Source: UBA10518 sp022837185
Lineage (GTDB): Bacteria > Desulfobacterota > Desulfobulbia > Desulfobulbales > Desulfobulbaceae
Direction of reading: 5' to 3'
DNA: 64,000 bases
Assembly (NCBI GenBank): GCA_034007705.1
Contig: JAVEQK010000001.1
Location: 221,054 to 285,053 of the forward strand
Shown here: piece by piece, positions 29,505-38,275 of the stretch
Numbering within the stretch: position 1 is the stretch's first letter
Layout of the letters: each line of letters opens with the position of its first letter
The notes under the pieces: generated by a model
Databases searched by the model: none
Told to the model about the DNA's origin: nothing
Seen by the model: only the letters and a program-made list of their open reading frames with translations
Made by a program: the position numbers and the translations under genes

Positions 29505-31241
29505 ATGCGTTACTCTCAAATGCTTATCCCGACCACCAGGGAAACACCGGCCGAAGCGGAGGTCGCCAGCCATCAGCTGCTCCTTCGCGGCGGGTTTATT
29601 CGCAAACTGGCCTCGGGAATCTATACCTATCTACCCCTGGGGCTGGCCGCCGTCCAGAAGGTCGCCCGGATCGTGCGCGAGGAGATGAACCGGGCCGGAG
29701 CCCAGGAGCTCCTCATGCCCATGGTGCAGCCGGCGGACCTGTGGAAGGAGTCGGGTCGCTGGCAGAAGTACGGTTCCGAGCTGCTCCGCTTTACCGACCG
29801 GCACGAGCGGGAGTCGTGTCTGGGACCGACCCATGAGGAAGTCATTACCGACCTGGCGCGCAATGAACTGCAGTCCTACCGTCAGCTGCCCATGAACCTC
29901 TACCAGATCCAGACCAAGTTTCGCGATGAAATCCGGCCCCGGTTCGGGCTCATGCGCGGCCGGGAATTTGTCATGAAGGATGCCTATTCCTTCGATATCG
30001 ATGACGCGGCCGCCGGCCGGTCCTATGACAGAATGTATGAAGCCTACCATCGGATTTTCCGCCGCTGCGGCCTCGATTTCCGGGCCGTTGAAGCCGACAC
30101 CGGCACCATCGGCGGCTCCTTTTCGCATGAATTCATGGTCCTGGCTTCGACCGGCGAGGACACCCTGGTCATCTGCGGACAGTGCGATTACGCCGCCAAC
30201 GTCGAAAAGGCCCGGGTCGCCATCCGGGCTGGACAGCAGCAGGGAGGGGCGGAACGGATCGAGGAGGTCAAAAAAGTTGCAACCCCGGGCATGAAAAAAG
30301 TGGATGCGGTGGCCGGATTCCTGGGTGTCGCTACCGATCGGGTCATCAAGACCATGGTCTATCTCGCCGACGGCGATCCGGTCGCGGTGCTGGTCCGGGG
30401 TGACCGCGAGGTCCAGCCGGTCAAGCTGAAAAATCTCCTCGGCGCCGCCGAGGTCGAACTGGCCGACGATGAAACGGTCTACAAAAAGACCGGCCTGCCG
30501 GTCGGCTACCTCGGTCCGGTCAACCTGACGCTGAGAATGGTTGCCGACCAGGAGGTGATGCTCATGAACAACAGCATCGCCGGGGCCAATGAAAAGCAGT
30601 TTCATCTGACCGGGGTGCAGCCGGGCCGGGATTTTCAACCGGCGCTGACCGGGGATCTGCGGCAGATAACCGCGGAGGACCGCTGTCCTTCCTGCGGGGG
30701 CCCGCTCACCCTCACCGAGGGTATTGAGGTAGGCCATATCTTCAAACTGGGCACGGCCTACAGCGAGGCCATGCGCGCAACGTTCCAGGATCGGGAGGGG
30801 CAGGCAAGGCCGTTTGTCATGGGCTGCTACGGCATCGGGGTCAGCCGGGTGGTGGCCGCGGCCATCGAACAGAATCATGATGAGAACGGGATTATTTTTC
30901 CCCTGCCGCTGGCGCCGTGCCAGGTCATTGTCCTCAATCTCGGCATCAACAGTGAAGAAACAACCTCGGCGGCCGAGCGGTTGTACGAAGAGCTGCGGCA
31001 GGGAGGCCTCGAGGTCCTGTACGATGACCGTGACGAAAGGCCCGGCGCCAAGTTCAAGGATGCCGACCTCCTCGGCTTTCCCTACCGGGTCACGGTCGGC
31101 AAGACCTTTGAAAAGGAGGGGAAGGTTGAGATCAGGCGCCGTCGTGACGGGCATACCGAGACGGTTCCCTGCGGGCAGGCAGCGGGGTATATCGTGGAGC
31201 TGGTGCGCGGCGAGCTGGCCGCCTTTGAATCGAACGGGTAA
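29505..31241 (+). CDS. proS: Prolyl-tRNA synthetase, bacterial type
   Basis: Charges tRNA-Pro. The 578-aa product has class II motifs: motif 2 LGPTHEEVIT and FRDEIRPRFGLMRGREF, an editing (YbaK-like) insertion about residues 240-390 with MKKVDAVAGFLG, motif 3 CYGIGVSRVVAA and an anticodon-binding domain at the end. Typical of the bacterial type with the inserted editing domain. Confidence 0.96.
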   Translation: MRYSQMLIPTTRETPAEAEVASHQLLLRGGFIRKLASGIYTYLPLGLAAVQKVARIVREEMNRAGAQELLMPMVQPADLWKESGRWQKYGSELLRFTDRHERESCLGPTHEEVITDLARNELQSYRQLPMNLYQIQTKFRDEIRPRFGLMRGREFVMKDAYSFDIDDAAAGRSYDRMYEAYHRIFRRCGLDFRAVEADTGTIGGSFSHEFMVLASTGEDTLVICGQCDYAANVEKARVAIRAGQQQGGAERIEEVKKVATPGMKKVDAVAGFLGVATDRVIKTMVYLADGDPVAVLVRGDREVQPVKLKNLLGAAEVELADDETVYKKTGLPVGYLGPVNLTLRMVADQEVMLMNNSIAGANEKQFHLTGVQPGRDFQPALTGDLRQITAEDRCPSCGGPLTLTEGIEVGHIFKLGTAYSEAMRATFQDREGQARPFVMGCYGIGVSRVVAAAIEQNHDENGIIFPLPLAPCQVIVLNLGINSEETTSAAERLYEELRQGGLEVLYDDRDERPGAKFKDADLLGFPYRVTVGKTFEKEGKVEIRRRRDGHTETVPCGQAAGYIVELVRGELAAFESNG

Positions 31242-31402
31242 TGATCCTGATCCCGTTCGCGATCGCCCGGGCTGAATCTGGACAAAGCAGCGCCGGAGAG
31301 TGCATGGGATCGAAAAACTCGGAAAGCAGGAAATATGTATATGAAGGGAAGCGCATTTCTTCCTTTTGTCCCGGCAGCGAGGGATGAGGCCTGAATCTGA
31401 AC

Positions 31403-33562
31403 ATGTCTGACATTCAGGGTCTTCTTTCCATAGCATCTTCGTATCTCGGCGACATGGACCTGAGCCCGCTGCAGCGGGCCTATGACTTTGTCAAGGAGCG
31501 CCATGCCGGGGCCCTTCACCCCTCGGGTGAGCCGTATGTCGATCATCTGGTCGAGGTGGCGACCACCCTGGCCTCCATGAAGCTCGACCTCGGGACGATA
31601 GTCGCCGGCCTGCTGCACGGGACCCTCAAGGAAAACGCAGCCACCCCGGAGGAGCTCGAGGAACTGTTCGGCGCCGATGTCGCCAGGATTGTCAACGGTT
31701 CGACGCGGATCACCAACGTCCAGTACAACAGTCATCTTGCCCACGAGGCGGAAAATATCAGGAAGCTCTTCCTGGCCATGAGCGCCGATATCAGGGTCAT
31801 CATTGTCAAGCTGGCCGACCGCCTGCAGGACATGGTCACCCTTGGCTTGGCCGACAGGGACCGCCAGCGCCGTCTTGCCCGCGAAACCATGGATCTGTAC
31901 GCCCCCCTGGCCGGCCGTCTTGGGATCGACTGGTTGAAAAGGGAACTGGAAGACCTGGCCTTTCAGTATCTTTTTCCGGTCGAATACAAGGACATCACCA
32001 GCCGCCTGGAAAGCACCCTGAACCAGCGCCAGGCCTATGTCGAAGAGGTGATCACCATTCTCCATGAAAAACTCAGGGAGAACAATATCAAGCCGGTGCG
32101 GATTATCGGCCGCCCGAAGCATCTCTATTCGATCTACAAGAAACTGGTGGCCCAGAACATTTCCCTCGACCGGGTGTATGACAAGGTGGCCTTCCGGATC
32201 ATTGTCAACAGCGTCAACGAGTGCTACGAGGCCCTCGGTACGATCCACGCCAACTGGCAGCCCGTTCCCGGCCGCATCAAGGACTTTATCAGCGTGCCCA
32301 AGGCCAACAATTACCAGTCCATGCATACGACGGTCATCGGCCCCAACGATAATTTCATTGAAATCCAGATCAGGACCGAGGAAATGGACCGGGTGGCCCA
32401 GGAAGGCATCGCCGCCCACTGGGCGTACAAGGAGGGGCAGAGAATCACCAGCCGGGATGTCCGTTTGTTCAGGGACCTCAAGAAGCTGGTGCAGTCCCTG
32501 CAGGAAGTGGAAGACCACCGCGAATTTCTCGATTCGGTGCGGGGCGAATTGTTCGAGCCCGAGGTGTTCGCCCTGACCCCCAACGGCGAGGTGCGCGAAC
32601 TGCCCCGGGGCAGCACGCCGATAGATTTCGCCTATTCCATCCACAGCGAGGTGGGCGACCACTGCAGCGGCGCCCGGGTGAACGGCCAGCTGGTGCCGCT
32701 CCGCTACATTCTGCAGCATGGTGACATTGTCGAGATCATCACCCAGAAGAACCAGCAACCGAAACGGGCCTGGCTGCAGATAGTCAAGACCGGCAGGGCC
32801 CGGGCCCGGATCCGGCAGTGGCTCAGAAGGGAGGAGAAGGAAAAATCGCTGCGCCTCGGCCGGGAGATTTGCGAACGGGAGCTGAAGAAACACGACACCA
32901 CCCTGAAGAAGCTCATCAAAAGCGGCCACATCAGACTGATGTTCAAGAAGCTCGGCTGCAATTCCCTGGATGATATGCTGGTTAAGGTGGGCTCGGGGGC
33001 CATCACCGTTCAGCACCTGCTCCAGGCCCTGCTTCCCGATGAGCGGCACGAGGAGGAGGGCAAGCCCCCTCCGGCTGAGCAATTCGGACTGGCCGCCGCC
33101 GAACCGGCACAACCGGCAACGGTTGCCCGGGAGGTCATTGACATCGACGGAGTCGACGATATGCTGGTCCGGGTCAGCCAGTGCTGCAAACCCGTGCCGG
33201 GCGACGACATCGTCGGGTTCATCACAACGGGCCGGGGGATTTCCATTCACAAGGCCGATTGCGTCAACCTGCAGGCAACCGACCCCAGGCGCCGGCTGGC
33301 GGTCAAGTGGACGGGCGCGGTCAAGACCATGCACCGTTCCCAGTTGTTTATACGGGCGGAGAACAGGAAGAATATTCTCGCCGACATCAGCAGCACCATC
33401 AGCTATGACGACGCCGAGATCATCTCCTTCAACGCCCGGACCACATCGGATTCGCTGGCCGAGCTCGATGTGGTCCTGGAGGTGAGTGATCTCAATCACC
33501 TGCAGACCATTCAGCAGCATCTCAAACAGATGCCGGAAATCATAGATGTGCGAAGGCGGTAA
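31403..33562 (+). CDS. relA: RelA/SpoT family (p)ppGpp synthetase, HD domain degenerate
   Basis: Alarmone enzyme of the stringent response. Domain order in the 719-aa product: HD hydrolase-like (about 25-180), synthetase (about 230-340, with GRPKHLYSIYKKL and NNYQSMHTTVIG), TGS (about 390-450), zinc/CC region with QCCKPVPGDDIVGF, and ACT at the end. The HD motif is broken: H72 is followed by G73 instead of Asp (LLHGTLKE), and the usual ED pair is KE, although H48 and D139 remain. It is therefore probably a synthetase without hydrolase activity. The gene closes the rpsB-proS region. Confidence 0.93.
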   Translation: MSDIQGLLSIASSYLGDMDLSPLQRAYDFVKERHAGALHPSGEPYVDHLVEVATTLASMKLDLGTIVAGLLHGTLKENAATPEELEELFGADVARIVNGSTRITNVQYNSHLAHEAENIRKLFLAMSADIRVIIVKLADRLQDMVTLGLADRDRQRRLARETMDLYAPLAGRLGIDWLKRELEDLAFQYLFPVEYKDITSRLESTLNQRQAYVEEVITILHEKLRENNIKPVRIIGRPKHLYSIYKKLVAQNISLDRVYDKVAFRIIVNSVNECYEALGTIHANWQPVPGRIKDFISVPKANNYQSMHTTVIGPNDNFIEIQIRTEEMDRVAQEGIAAHWAYKEGQRITSRDVRLFRDLKKLVQSLQEVEDHREFLDSVRGELFEPEVFALTPNGEVRELPRGSTPIDFAYSIHSEVGDHCSGARVNGQLVPLRYILQHGDIVEIITQKNQQPKRAWLQIVKTGRARARIRQWLRREEKEKSLRLGREICERELKKHDTTLKKLIKSGHIRLMFKKLGCNSLDDMLVKVGSGAITVQHLLQALLPDERHEEEGKPPPAEQFGLAAAEPAQPATVAREVIDIDGVDDMLVRVSQCCKPVPGDDIVGFITTGRGISIHKADCVNLQATDPRRRLAVKWTGAVKTMHRSQLFIRAENRKNILADISSTISYDDAEIISFNARTTSDSLAELDVVLEVSDLNHLQTIQQHLKQMPEIIDVRRR

Positions 33563-34013
33563 GGGCCCGGCGGAGGAGACCTGCTGTGATGTCTGCGGCA
33601 ACGAAGCCCCCGCGGCGGTCATCCGCTGTCCATTCTGCGGCGCGCAGCGGAGCGGCTTTCCGCCGCGGGCGGATCAGTCCCCGTACCGGACCCTCAATCT
33701 GGAAAAGGGCATGCCGACCGTGGAGCAGGCGCTCCGGCGTCTCCGTACTGAAATTGCATCGGCTGCCATCCGGGGGAGCAGGATCCTGATCCTGATCCAC
33801 GGCTACGGTTCCAGCGGGGAGGGCGGAGCGATCAAGGGGGAAGTCCGCCGCCTGCTTGAAGGCATGCAGAAGAAGAGGCAGATAAACGAATTTCTTCCCG
33901 GGGAGGAATGTGACCTGCGGCGGGGCCGCGGCCGGCAGATGGTCCGGAGATTCCCTTTTCTGAAAACGTACCTGCGAAAAACCAACCCGGGCATTTCCAT
34001 TGTTATTGTCTGA
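33546..34013 (+). CDS. Zinc-ribbon protein with Smr-like domain
   Basis: The 155-aa product starts within the end of relA (17-base overlap). Residues about 14-33 carry CCDVCGNE and CPFCG, a probable zinc ribbon. The following part, LNLEKGMPTVEQALRRLRTE and ILILIHGYGSSGEGGAIKGE, resembles the small MutS-related (Smr) fold, in which the HGxG motif is typical of nucleic-acid-cutting members. No other domain is visible. Function unknown; RNA or DNA processing is only inferred from the fold. Confidence 0.65.
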   Translation: MCEGGKGPAEETCCDVCGNEAPAAVIRCPFCGAQRSGFPPRADQSPYRTLNLEKGMPTVEQALRRLRTEIASAAIRGSRILILIHGYGSSGEGGAIKGEVRRLLEGMQKKRQINEFLPGEECDLRRGRGRQMVRRFPFLKTYLRKTNPGISIVIV

Positions 34014-34062
34014 AGGGGAGGGGGAAGAAAAAAAAATATAGGGCTATCAATTTGTGTGCAAA

Positions 34063-34071
34063 TGGTATAAA
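34063..34071 (+). promoter_or_regulatory. Possible extended -10 promoter before the FKBP gene
   Basis: TGGTATAAA in an AT-rich 129-bp gap fits an extended -10 element; no good -35 is seen. It would drive the downstream peptidyl-prolyl isomerase gene. Confidence 0.35.
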
Positions 34072-34142
34072 AAAAACCGAAGTGTTACGCCAATGGATGC
34101 ACTCTGGTACATCTCAATTTAATTTCATGGAAGGAGACGTTG

Positions 34143-34868
34143 ATGCGAATATTGATGCAATGCTTGCTGATTGTTCTGCTCGCTTGCGGTCAGGCGCTTG
34201 CGGAAGAAAAGAAACAGGTGGAGTTGACCACCGATGTCCAGAAGTTAAGCTATGCCCTGGGGCTTGATCTCGGGACCTATTTCAAGACCCTGGGAGAGGA
34301 CCTTGATCTGACGATTCTCCACCAGGGTGTGCTGGATTCATACCAGGGCGGGAAGCCCCTGCTCAGCGAAGAGGAGGCCGCAGAAATTCAGCAGAAGTTC
34401 GTCCAGAAGCAGCAGGAGGAACGGTTGACGCAGACCCTTGAAATGATGAGTAAAAACAAACAGGCGGCGGATGACTTTCTGAAAGAGAACGCAGCCAGGG
34501 AAGGTGTGGTCACCACCGATTCCGGCCTGCAGTACAAGATACTGACCCCGGGAGACGGGCCCAAGCCGCGCGCGGAAGACACCGTCAAGGTTCACTACAA
34601 GGGAACCCTGCTGGACGGGTCGGAATTCGACAGTTCGTATTCGCGGGGGGAACCGGCGGTGTTTCCCTTGAATCAGGTTATCCCCGGGTGGACTGAAGCA
34701 CTGCAGCTGATGAACACAGGCACAAAGGCCCAGATTTTTCTCCCGCCCGACCTCGCCTACGGTGACCGTGGCGCGCCGCCGGTCATCGAGCCCGGCTCCA
34801 TGCTGATTTTTGAGGTGGAACTGATCGGCATAGAAAACGAAATCCCGGGGGTGGAACCGGCGAAGTAA
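34143..34868 (+). CDS. Exported FKBP-type peptidyl-prolyl isomerase (Mip/FkpA type)
   Basis: Folding helper for periplasmic or outer membrane proteins. The 241-aa product has a signal peptide (MRILMQCLLIVLLACGQALA); LLAC could be a lipobox, so a lipoprotein is possible, or cleavage could follow ALA. The FKBP-N dimerisation domain spans about 28-125 and the FKBP catalytic domain about 130-235, with VKVHYKGTLLDGSEFDSSY and FPLNQVIPGWTEALQLM. AAGGAG precedes the ATG at 34143; the TTG three bases earlier is less likely. Confidence 0.92.
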   Translation: MRILMQCLLIVLLACGQALAEEKKQVELTTDVQKLSYALGLDLGTYFKTLGEDLDLTILHQGVLDSYQGGKPLLSEEEAAEIQQKFVQKQQEERLTQTLEMMSKNKQAADDFLKENAAREGVVTTDSGLQYKILTPGDGPKPRAEDTVKVHYKGTLLDGSEFDSSYSRGEPAVFPLNQVIPGWTEALQLMNTGTKAQIFLPPDLAYGDRGAPPVIEPGSMLIFEVELIGIENEIPGVEPAK

Positions 34869-34898
34869 AGGGACCGGTTCCCTTGTCCGGAGGAAGGG

Positions 34899-35102
34899 GT
34901 GGGAAAAAAGGTAAGGAAGCCGAAAAAGCGGTGCTGCGGCAAATTCCTCAAGGAAGGAAAACATTGTAAAAATTGCCCGGTATTGCTGAGGGCCACCGCC
35001 CCGCCCCCCGGAGGGGGCTCCGGACGAAAGGAAGACGACGGAAAAAAGAAGAAAAAAAAGGGAAAAAAAGAAAAGAAAGCGGGAAAAAACAAAAAGAAAT
35101 AA
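34899..35102 (+). CDS. Small Cys- and Lys-rich protein of unknown function
   Basis: A 67-codon frame with GTG start preceded by CGGAGGAAG at good spacing. The N-terminal third has CCGKFLKEGKHCKNCP, four cysteines in a KK/RR-rich context; the tail is almost pure lysine with scattered Gly and Glu. I do recall small proteins of this kind (KKCC...GKxCKxCP) in various proteobacteria, but no function is known to me. The low-complexity tail is coded by A-rich DNA and ends just before a terminator, so it is probably translated with the FKBP gene. Confidence 0.6.
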   Translation: MGKKVRKPKKRCCGKFLKEGKHCKNCPVLLRATAPPPGGGSGRKEDDGKKKKKKGKKEKKAGKNKKK

Positions 35103-35135
35103 AAAAATTTTTTCCGGCACAGGATGCCGTTTTCG

Positions 35136-35168
35136 GCCATGGTTCTTCTGGGGACCATGGCTTTTTTT
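35136..35168 (+). terminator. Rho-independent terminator
   Basis: GCCATGGT (35136-35143) pairs with ACCATGGC (35154-35161), followed by seven T. It ends the FKBP / small-protein transcript and faces the minus-strand potassium channel gene. Confidence 0.8.
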
Positions 35169-35249
35169 GTTCCCGGCAAGGGACGCTTGTTTTTCCGTCC
35201 CTATTTTTCTGCATCCCGGCCCCCTGCAGGGTTTTGCCAGGGACTTTCC

Positions 35250-36944
35250 CTATTTCCTATCGGGATAGGCGGTGTTAAAGCTTTTTTCCGCTTCGGCGGT
35301 GCCGATCATGACCATTTCATCGTCCTTGTCAAGAACCGCGAAGGGGTCCGGGTTGATGCGCAGGTTGCCTTCCCGGAGGAGAGCTATGACGCTGCAGCCG
35401 GTGTCTTCGCGGATGCCGCTCTCCAGCAGGGATTTTCCCGCCAGCCGCGGGGGGACCTTGCATCGGAAAATATTCAGCCCTTCGGTGAGCATCAGTATCC
35501 TGCCCGGAGCCAGGATATTGATGATGGTGTTGGCGGCCATGGAGGCGTGGGACATGACCAGGTCGGCGCCGGCGGCGTGCAGGACGTTGATGTTCCTGTC
35601 CAGGGTGGCCCGGCTGATAATCTGGATGTCCGAACGCAGGCGGCGGCAGTAGATGGTGAGGTAAATGTTGACATCATCGCTGTGGGTGGTGATGAACACC
35701 GAGGCGGCCTCGTTGATGCCGGCCTTGACAAGGGTTTCGTGGTCGGCGGCGCTGCCGACGATGATGTTGGCCCCAACCGCGCCGAGCCGAGGGTTTTTTT
35801 CCACAATACGGTGCGGAACGTTCTGCCCCCGCAGGGAATTGGCGGCGGCCATGCCCACCCGTCCGCCCCCCAGAATAAGCACGGGAGCGGAAACGCCGCT
35901 GGTTTCGCCCACATACTTCCCGTAGGCCTCCAGTTGCTCCTCAGAGCCTGCCAGCACAAGCACGGTGCTCGCTTCTATGCGCGTTTCGGGCCTGGGAAGG
36001 CTGAAGCGTCCCCGGTTCCACAGACCGACGATGTTGATGCCGGTGGCCTGTCGCAGGCCTATTTCCCTGATGGTCCGGTTGACCAGAGGTGTGCGCATGA
36101 CCGGAGCTTCGGCGATGACCAGATTTTCAAAGCGGCCGATGACGTTGGAGCGGGTTTGCGCCCCCAGGGTGCGCCTGGCCAGGGACTGCCCAAGCATGCT
36201 CATAAATTGGAATACATGGCTGCACCCGGCGAGCAGGAGGATGTCCACGGAATCGTCCAGGTCGGCATTTGCGGCAATGGGTACCTCCGGCGCGATTTCC
36301 CGAACCGTGTAGGCAATGGTGGTATTTTTCATGTCATCATTGACCGCCAGCACCAGGGCCGCCCTGTCGGCATGGGCCCGATGGTAGGTGTCAGGGTCGT
36401 CAAGTTCGCCGACCAGCACCTTGTAGCCCTGGTCCACCAGGTCAAGGGCCTGCTGCACGTCCGGCATAAGGATGACGTAGTCGTAATGATAGTGGCGCAG
36501 ACGTTCCACCAGGGCGATGGTGATGGGATCAAAGCCGGTGATGATGACATGATTTGCAATCTCCTCGGCCAGATGCCGGGGGGCGCGGGACTTGCTCTGG
36601 GCCTCGAGAAAGGGAGCGTAAAAAAACTGGATAAAGGTGAAGGGCAGCATGACCAGGAGAAAAATGATCCCGGAAAGAAGCACCAGGATGGAAAAGGCCT
36701 TGCCGATGTCGCTCTGGAAGGTGATGTCGCCGAAACCAAGGGTCGACATGACCGTGAGCGTCCAGTAAAAGCCGGTGATGAACGAGAATTCGCGGCCTTC
36801 AAAATCCATGATCACATGGAAAATGAGACTGTAGCCCGTGATGAACAGGCCGAGCACCAGGAGGAATTCCGCCAGGGATCGGATGTTGCGGCGCGTCCGG
36901 CGGTCCCGCAGCAGAAATAGTATCTGGGCGGGGAGATATTTCAT
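35250..36944 (-). CDS. Potassium channel protein with two RCK domains
   Basis: The 564-aa product is a two-membrane-segment ion channel (segments about 22-42 and 83-108) with the selectivity filter TLGFGD, a variant of TVGYGD, in the pore loop. Two regulator-of-K-conductance NAD-binding domains follow: the first begins HVIITGFDPITIALVERL, the second PVLILGGGRVGMAAANSL with a full GxGxxG motif, and a TrkA-C domain ends the protein. Architecture resembles MthK-like or TrkA-fused channels. It is the last gene of a minus-strand operon after the two YeeE/YedE genes, 30 bp downstream of them. Confidence 0.88.
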   Translation of the reverse strand: MKYLPAQILFLLRDRRTRRNIRSLAEFLLVLGLFITGYSLIFHVIMDFEGREFSFITGFYWTLTVMSTLGFGDITFQSDIGKAFSILVLLSGIIFLLVMLPFTFIQFFYAPFLEAQSKSRAPRHLAEEIANHVIITGFDPITIALVERLRHYHYDYVILMPDVQQALDLVDQGYKVLVGELDDPDTYHRAHADRAALVLAVNDDMKNTTIAYTVREIAPEVPIAANADLDDSVDILLLAGCSHVFQFMSMLGQSLARRTLGAQTRSNVIGRFENLVIAEAPVMRTPLVNRTIREIGLRQATGINIVGLWNRGRFSLPRPETRIEASTVLVLAGSEEQLEAYGKYVGETSGVSAPVLILGGGRVGMAAANSLRGQNVPHRIVEKNPRLGAVGANIIVGSAADHETLVKAGINEAASVFITTHSDDVNIYLTIYCRRLRSDIQIISRATLDRNINVLHAAGADLVMSHASMAANTIINILAPGRILMLTEGLNIFRCKVPPRLAGKSLLESGIREDTGCSVIALLREGNLRINPDPFAVLDKDDEMVMIGTAEAEKSFNTAYPDRK

Positions 36945-36974
36945 GGCCCTATCCCTTTGCTGACCGGAGCAAGA

Positions 36975-37505
36975 TCAGATTTTTTTCTTTTCGAACCAGA
37001 AAAAGAGAAGAATGACCCCGATCCAGACAGCAGCGGCGGCCAGCCACGGCGACACCCCGATCGTTTCCGCAATCCCCACCTTGCCCAGGTCCTTCCAGGC
37101 ATGAACCGTCGAGAGGAAGAAGGGGTATAGTTCGGCATACAGCGCCGCTCCGGCGATCATGCCGAAGATCGCGAACAGGGCGTGCCAGCGCCCTTCCCCC
37201 AGGGCGCCGACCGAGGTGCCGGGGCAGAAGCCCATGATCGCCCAGCCGCATCCGAACAGGGCCCCGCCGATGACGACCGCGCCGACGTTCATCGGCTTGT
37301 GGCTCAGGGTGATGATCTTCAGATCGGCCAGCAGCAGGATTCCCACCATGCCGACCAGAATCGCCGAGAACATGAATTTGAGTATCGTCATGTCGCGCAG
37401 CAGCAGGGCGCCGACCTGCTTGTCGAAGCGGAGGACCCTGCCTTTCTGCAGCAAAAAACCGAAAAGGATGCCCGTTACCAGACCCAGCCATTGTTCCGTC
37501 CCCAT
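36975..37505 (-). CDS. YeeE/YedE family membrane protein (second subunit)
   Basis: A 176-aa protein with four to five hydrophobic segments and the family motif GCGWAIMGFCPGTSVGALGEG containing two cysteines. The family includes thiosulfate/sulfur-compound transporters (TsuA type); here two half-size proteins probably assemble into one transporter. The ATG at 37505 follows AGGAGG with five bases and overlaps the stop of the upstream gene. A GTG three bases earlier is possible. Confidence 0.85.
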   Translation of the reverse strand: MGTEQWLGLVTGILFGFLLQKGRVLRFDKQVGALLLRDMTILKFMFSAILVGMVGILLLADLKIITLSHKPMNVGAVVIGGALFGCGWAIMGFCPGTSVGALGEGRWHALFAIFGMIAGAALYAELYPFFLSTVHAWKDLGKVGIAETIGVSPWLAAAAVWIGVILLFFWFEKKKI

Positions 37506-38047
37506 CACGACCTCCTGCGATAGACAAATTGAGCGACCAGGACGCCGAAGCCGAAAAACATGAGCAGGGCGACCAGTGAACTCATCGATAGTTGCATCAT
37601 CCCGCTCAGGCCGTGGCCGCTTGGGCAGCCGTCGGCCATGCGTGCCCCGACCATGGCGACGATCCCCCCGAAAAATGCCCCGAAAGCGCGCTTGCCGACG
37701 GACGGCCCGAACCGTTCCCGCCAGGTTGGCGGGACGCTTTCCAGAGCAAAGCTTCTGTCGCTCAGGGAGGAGCCCAGCGCCCCCAGGAAAATGCCCGCCA
37801 CCAGCATATACTGCCAGTCAATCTTGATCTTGGTTTTGACAAAGTATTCATTGGCGGCAACATGCTCCATGGCAACCGACCGTTCGAGAAAACCGGCGGC
37901 CCGGACAAAGGTTGTCGATGCGCCGATGTAGGTGGTCTTGCCCAGCAGCATGGTGGTCGCATAAGCCGAAACGACAGCCAGCAATCCCACCAGAGCCCCG
38001 GCGAGGTAGGGGTTCCATCCGCCGCCCGCTGTAGTTTTCCGATCCAT
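37505..38047 (-). CDS. YeeE/YedE family membrane protein (first subunit)
   Basis: A 180-aa protein with several hydrophobic segments and the conserved DGCPSGHGLSGMMQLS motif. The start at 38047 follows GGGAGGA; the frame is open for another 59 codons upstream, but that stretch contains the promoter and is not hydrophobic or conserved in style. Sulfur-compound uptake is the likely role by family; in a sulfur-metabolising organism this would be a natural function. First gene of the operon with the second subunit and the channel. Confidence 0.85.
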   Translation of the reverse strand: MDRKTTAGGGWNPYLAGALVGLLAVVSAYATTMLLGKTTYIGASTTFVRAAGFLERSVAMEHVAANEYFVKTKIKIDWQYMLVAGIFLGALGSSLSDRSFALESVPPTWRERFGPSVGKRAFGAFFGGIVAMVGARMADGCPSGHGLSGMMQLSMSSLVALLMFFGFGVLVAQFVYRRRS

Positions 38048-38140
38048 CGATTTTCCTCCCTTTTGCAGTGATCCGGCTGCCGACGGAGATCGGGGACAAC
38101 CCGTCCTCGGAACCGGGATCGTGACAAGGTTCATGGAAGA

Positions 38141-38170
38141 ATTATACGCCTTAACCCCAGGGCAAGTCAA
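38141..38170 (-). promoter_or_regulatory. Sigma-70 type promoter of the YeeE/YedE-channel operon
   Basis: Read on the minus strand, TTGACT (38170-38165) and TATAAT (38146-38141) with an 18-base spacer. The leader to the start at 38047 is about 87 nt. Confidence 0.75.
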
Positions 38171-38275
38171 AGTGTAAGCAACGGCTGCCGGGCGAGGAGA
38201 AAGGTTCAATCGGCAGGGGATCATTTCGCCGGGTCGCAGATGGGGCAGGGCCCGATTCCGCCAGGGAGGATGGAG

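Noticed and set aside
31082..33622. 846-codon minus-strand frame opposite relA
   Set aside because: Antisense shadow of a conserved gene; biased His/Gln/Leu composition.
35124..36920. 598-codon plus-strand frame opposite the potassium channel
   Set aside because: Starts within the terminator region, has biased composition, and the minus-strand frame has clear channel and RCK motifs.
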